Shown: positions 61,472 through 64,000 of the stretch, piece after piece | Layout of the letters: every line of letters begins with the position of its first letter | How positions within the stretch are numbered: the stretch's first letter is position 1 | Source of the DNA: Dolichospermum flos-aquae CCAP 1403/13F | GTDB taxonomy: Bacteria > Cyanobacteriota > Cyanobacteriia > Cyanobacteriales > Nostocaceae | NCBI RefSeq assembly: GCF_012516395.1 | Contig: NZ_CP051206.1 | Location: forward strand, 2,338,501-2,402,500 | Direction of reading: 5' to 3' | Length of the DNA stretch: 64,000 nt | The notes under the pieces: generated by a model | The model's database searches: none | Told to the model about the DNA's origin: nothing | What the model saw: only the letters and a program-made list of their open reading frames with translations | Position numbers and translations under genes: made by a program

Positions 61472-63406
61472 ATGAATAATCGTCAGTTGCTAGAAGTTAG
61501 CGAGTATGTATGTTTGGGGTTATCAGTATTAGGAACAATAGTAGCGACAGCGACGCAACAGGTGGTTTATGCAGTTATTCCCCTGAGTTTAAGTGTAGCT
61601 TTAAATTTAGTTAATCGTCCTAAGTTTAATTATTCCCAATCACAAATTGAGCAATTACAAACAAGTTTGCAAAATATCACTGAAGAATTTCACCAAGTAG
61701 AAAAAACCATGAATACCTCTAATCAACGTTTGGAACAAATCGAAGCTTGGAGACAACAACTCAGCCAAATTATTGACCAAACTATTGAAAGTGCTATTAA
61801 TGAACGTTTGGGAAAACTTGAAGTTTACAAACAGGAAATTAGTCAAATTGTTGACCAGAAAATTCAAATATCAATGCAAAAATTAAGTACAGAATTTAAT
61901 GCAGTTCATCAAAAAATGCAAGTTGTCAATAATCGGGTACAGCAATTAGATATTTCTTTAGAAAGTTTAGGTTCTACTGTTGATAAAGATGAATATTTGA
62001 GAAATATTGCAGAATTGCAAACTGAATTATCACAAATTAATCAACAGCTACAAGTCTTTAGTTCTCGATTTGCAGAAATTGAACCTTCTATCAAAAATGG
62101 CAATGAAAGCAGTCAGCAACAATTAGCAGAATTACGGGATAATCAAGAAAATCAAAGTCAGGAATTTACTCAGATTCATCAACAAATCGAAGTTGTTAAT
62201 TCTCGATTTGCAGAAATTGATAATTCAACACAAAAATTACATCAGACAATTTTAGAACAAAGACAAGCGATAGGTGAAATTAAAGAAAAGCAAGAAAGTG
62301 AAAGTTGTAAAAATAATGATATCCTTGATTCTATTAACCAAAGGTTGACAGATGGATTAACAGAATTAGATAGTTTATTTACAGCTTTGGTACAACCGTC
62401 ACAGTTAGCAAATGAATCAAGTATAAAAGAATCAGATAATTATCAAGAAACACTAGAAGTAATTCCTACCACATCTATAACAGATGACAAAACAGGAAAA
62501 TTAGTATTTTTCAGTAATCTCAAAGGACATAAACATAAAGTTCTCTCTGTCGCTTTTAGTCCTGATGGTAGATTTTTAGCAAGTGGAAGTGATGATACAA
62601 TCATTAAATTGTGGGATTTAGCAACTCAGCAACATCGCACCTTTGCAGGACATGGGGAATATTCTTGGTCTAGAGGGATTAATTCCCTAGGTTTTAGTCC
62701 AGATGGTAAATTCTTAGTCAGTGGAAGTGATGACAAAACTATTAAATTGTGGGATGTAAATTTAGGAATAGAAATTTTCACTTTTACAGGACATCAAGAA
62801 AGAGTTAATGCTGTCTCATTTAGTCCCTGGGGAAAAATTTTAGCAAGTGGAAGTAAAGACAAAACAGTTAAAATGTGGTCATTAGAAACAGGAAAAGAAA
62901 TTTACTCTTTCAAAAGTCATACCGATGATGTTTTATCTGTAACTTTTAGTCCCGACGGTAAACTATTAGCTAGTAGTGCAGGTGGTAATGATAAAACTAT
63001 CAAGATTTTACAATTAGCTGAAAATAAAGTGAAAACATTAACAGGACATTCTGATTGGTTTGGAGGGATTACTTCTCTAGCATTTAGTCCCGACGGAAAA
63101 ACTTTAATTAGTGGTAGTCAAGACAAAACTATTAAACTTTGGAATCTAGAAACTAGTCAAGAAATTAAAACCTTATCAGGACATTCTGATCATATTTGTT
63201 CCGTTGCATATAGTCCCAATGGACAAATTTTAGCGAGCGCTAGTAAAGATAAAACAGTGAAATTATGGTCAGTCGCTAGTGGAAAAGAAATTTCCAGCGT
63301 AAAATGTACCGATTCTGTAATTTACTCAATTGCTTTTAGTCCAGATGGTAAAATATTAGCGGCTGGTAGTGGAGATACAACCATTACTCTGTTTCCCATA
63401 GCATAA
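61472..63406 (+). CDS. Membrane-anchored coiled-coil protein with WD40 propeller
   Basis: This 644-residue protein has two short hydrophobic helices at about 10-45 (EYVCLGLSVLGTIVATATQQ, VVYAVIPLSLSVALNL). A long coiled coil with repeated segments follows at about 55-320 (FAEIEPS…FAEIDNS, QIHQQIEVVNSRF). Seven WD40-type blades run from about 345 to the end (HKHKVLSVAFSPDGRFLASG, DDTIIKLWDL and similar). The propeller should bind protein partners at the membrane surface. Nostocales have many such WD40 proteins; no specific partner is evident. It starts at ATG 61472 and precedes recN by about 190 bp. Confidence 0.85.
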   Translation: MNNRQLLEVSEYVCLGLSVLGTIVATATQQVVYAVIPLSLSVALNLVNRPKFNYSQSQIEQLQTSLQNITEEFHQVEKTMNTSNQRLEQIEAWRQQLSQIIDQTIESAINERLGKLEVYKQEISQIVDQKIQISMQKLSTEFNAVHQKMQVVNNRVQQLDISLESLGSTVDKDEYLRNIAELQTELSQINQQLQVFSSRFAEIEPSIKNGNESSQQQLAELRDNQENQSQEFTQIHQQIEVVNSRFAEIDNSTQKLHQTILEQRQAIGEIKEKQESESCKNNDILDSINQRLTDGLTELDSLFTALVQPSQLANESSIKESDNYQETLEVIPTTSITDDKTGKLVFFSNLKGHKHKVLSVAFSPDGRFLASGSDDTIIKLWDLATQQHRTFAGHGEYSWSRGINSLGFSPDGKFLVSGSDDKTIKLWDVNLGIEIFTFTGHQERVNAVSFSPWGKILASGSKDKTVKMWSLETGKEIYSFKSHTDDVLSVTFSPDGKLLASSAGGNDKTIKILQLAENKVKTLTGHSDWFGGITSLAFSPDGKTLISGSQDKTIKLWNLETSQEIKTLSGHSDHICSVAYSPNGQILASASKDKTVKLWSVASGKEISSVKCTDSVIYSIAFSPDGKILAAGSGDTTITLFPIA

Positions 63407-63517
63407 CTTTGATTCTACAGGTAGGGTAAAGCCTGAACTAAACCCTTACACCTCTAAGTTTTGAGCGTTGCTGATAGCCATATTCAAGTAGAAAAAAGGA
63501 AAATTAAAAATCTTCAC

Positions 63518-63554
63518 CTTTGCGCCTTTGCTTCTTTGTGCCTTTGCGCGAAAC
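63518..63554. repeat. Dispersed 'CTTTGCGCCTTTGC' repeat
   Basis: This 37-bp word CTTTGCGCCTTTGCTTCTTT…GCGCGAAAC is the same as at 11655-11691 (one base different) and inverted at 46720-46757. It lies 45 bp upstream of recN. Confidence 0.85.
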
Positions 63555-63598
63555 ATAATTTGAAACCGGGGAAATCTGCAATAGTAAGGATTATTTAA

Positions 63599-64000
63599 AT
63601 GCTGCTATATTTAAGAATTGAAAATTTCGCCTTAATTGATCATTTGGAATTGGATTTTGGTGTGGGTTTGAATGTGTTGACGGGAGAAACCGGCGCAGGA
63701 AAATCAATTATATTAGATGCTATTGATGCGGTTTTAGGTGGTAAAGTCTCTAGTCGGGTGATTAGAACTGGCACAAATCGCGCTATAGTGGAGGCGACTT
63801 TTAGCGTTACTCCGCCCCTAGCAGCTTGGTTGAGTGAACAAGAAATTGATTTAACCGATGATCATGCTGTGATCATTAGTCGAGAAATTGCCACTACTAC
63901 CAGTAATATCCGCAGTCGGTCACGGGTGAATGGGGTACTGGTGAATCGCCCCTTAATGGCAGGATTACGGGATAGTTTGGTAGAAATTACGGCACAAGGG
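63599..64000 (+). CDS. recN: DNA repair protein RecN, N-terminal part (runs off the window)
   Basis: It starts at ATG 63599 with AAGGA eight to twelve bases upstream. The 134 visible residues are an SMC-like head: LLYLRIENFALIDHLELDF, Walker A LTGETGAGKSIILDAIDAVL, then SRVIRTGTNRAIVEATFSV and NIRSRSRVNGVLVNRPLM. RecN is a cohesin-like ATPase acting in double-strand break repair. The coiled coil and C-terminal head lie outside the window. Confidence 0.95.
   Translation, partial: MLLYLRIENFALIDHLELDFGVGLNVLTGETGAGKSIILDAIDAVLGGKVSSRVIRTGTNRAIVEATFSVTPPLAAWLSEQEIDLTDDHAVIISREIATTTSNIRSRSRVNGVLVNRPLMAGLRDSLVEITAQG

Overview
The window looks like chromosomal DNA from a filamentous, heterocyst-forming cyanobacterium (Nostocales, Anabaena/Dolichospermum/Nostoc type). 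The support is: psbV (photosystem II cytochrome c550); a cyanobacterial P-II protein with the Ser49/Tyr51 T-loop; many HIP1 octamers (GCGATCGC); heptanucleotide tandem repeats; and hetF, a heterocyst-differentiation gene, with an upstream tandem array of short transcription units that match the NsiR1 small RNA. The DNA is AT-rich and carries much insertion-sequence debris, typical of bloom-forming Nostocales.

Layout. 1-2 kb: end of an aldo/keto reductase, then a scrap-yard of nested IS remnants, a TA-flanked MITE, a row of 20-bp quasi-palindromes resembling a Tn7-like/CAST transposon end beside tRNA-Arg(CCG), and an M23 peptidase fragment. 2-5 kb: glnB and hetF on the minus strand. 5-6.7 kb: the NsiR1 array, transcribed away from hetF. 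7-16.9 kb: dapF, hfq, a small GG-leader peptide, a CPA2 antiporter, purD, an iron alcohol dehydrogenase, a Uma2 protein, an AI-2E transporter, a NUDIX hydrolase and a lipoprotein. 17.2-18.8 kb: first of three nearly identical 1607-bp ISAs1-family insertions. 19-23.8 kb: tmk-holB and cyanobacterial proteins of unknown role. 24-26 kb: an IS200-type transposase gene split by the second ISAs1 copy. 26.6-35 kb: a J-domain/pentapeptide protein, an SDR, an alpha/beta hydrolase-like protein, a bestrophin-like channel, an acyltransferase, psbV, dnaN and a DUF1995 protein. 35.3-37.4 kb: a ParA-like ATPase with a coiled-coil partner, followed by fused wreckage of a toxin and an Rpn-type nuclease. 37.7-43.7 kb: a cold-type DEAD-box helicase with a FAT motif (crhC-like), a large DEDDh-exonuclease/P-loop ATPase fusion, ackA and a conserved protein. 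43.8-46.5 kb: an IS1634-like element gutted by the third ISAs1 copy and lying in an IS607 fragment. 46.6-51.7 kb: tRNA-Arg(CCU), DAHP synthase, a DUF1823 protein and oligopeptidase A. 51.9-61 kb: an accessory peptide-export region. 61.5-64 kb: a membrane-anchored coiled-coil/WD40 protein and the start of recN.

How genes work together. hetF and the NsiR1 array form a known regulatory pair: the sRNA is heterocyst-specific and runs antisense to the hetF leader. Here a truncated MITE, a minus-strand terminator and other repeats also lie between them. The 53.4-61.1 kb cluster holds three small double-glycine-leader peptides, a cysteine-rich protein, a parvulin-like isomerase, an HlyD adaptor, a C39-peptidase ABC exporter with an N-terminal cNMP-like domain, and a frameshifted helix-turn-helix gene. 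This is a bacteriocin/RiPP-type secretion system. A fourth GG-leader-like peptide sits alone at 9.1 kb.

The least explained items are the exonuclease-ATPase fusion at 39.2 kb, the ParA/coiled-coil pair at 35.3 kb, the cysteine-rich protein in the peptide cluster and the CAST-like end next to tRNA-Arg. All functional assignments come from reading motifs; no database search was run.
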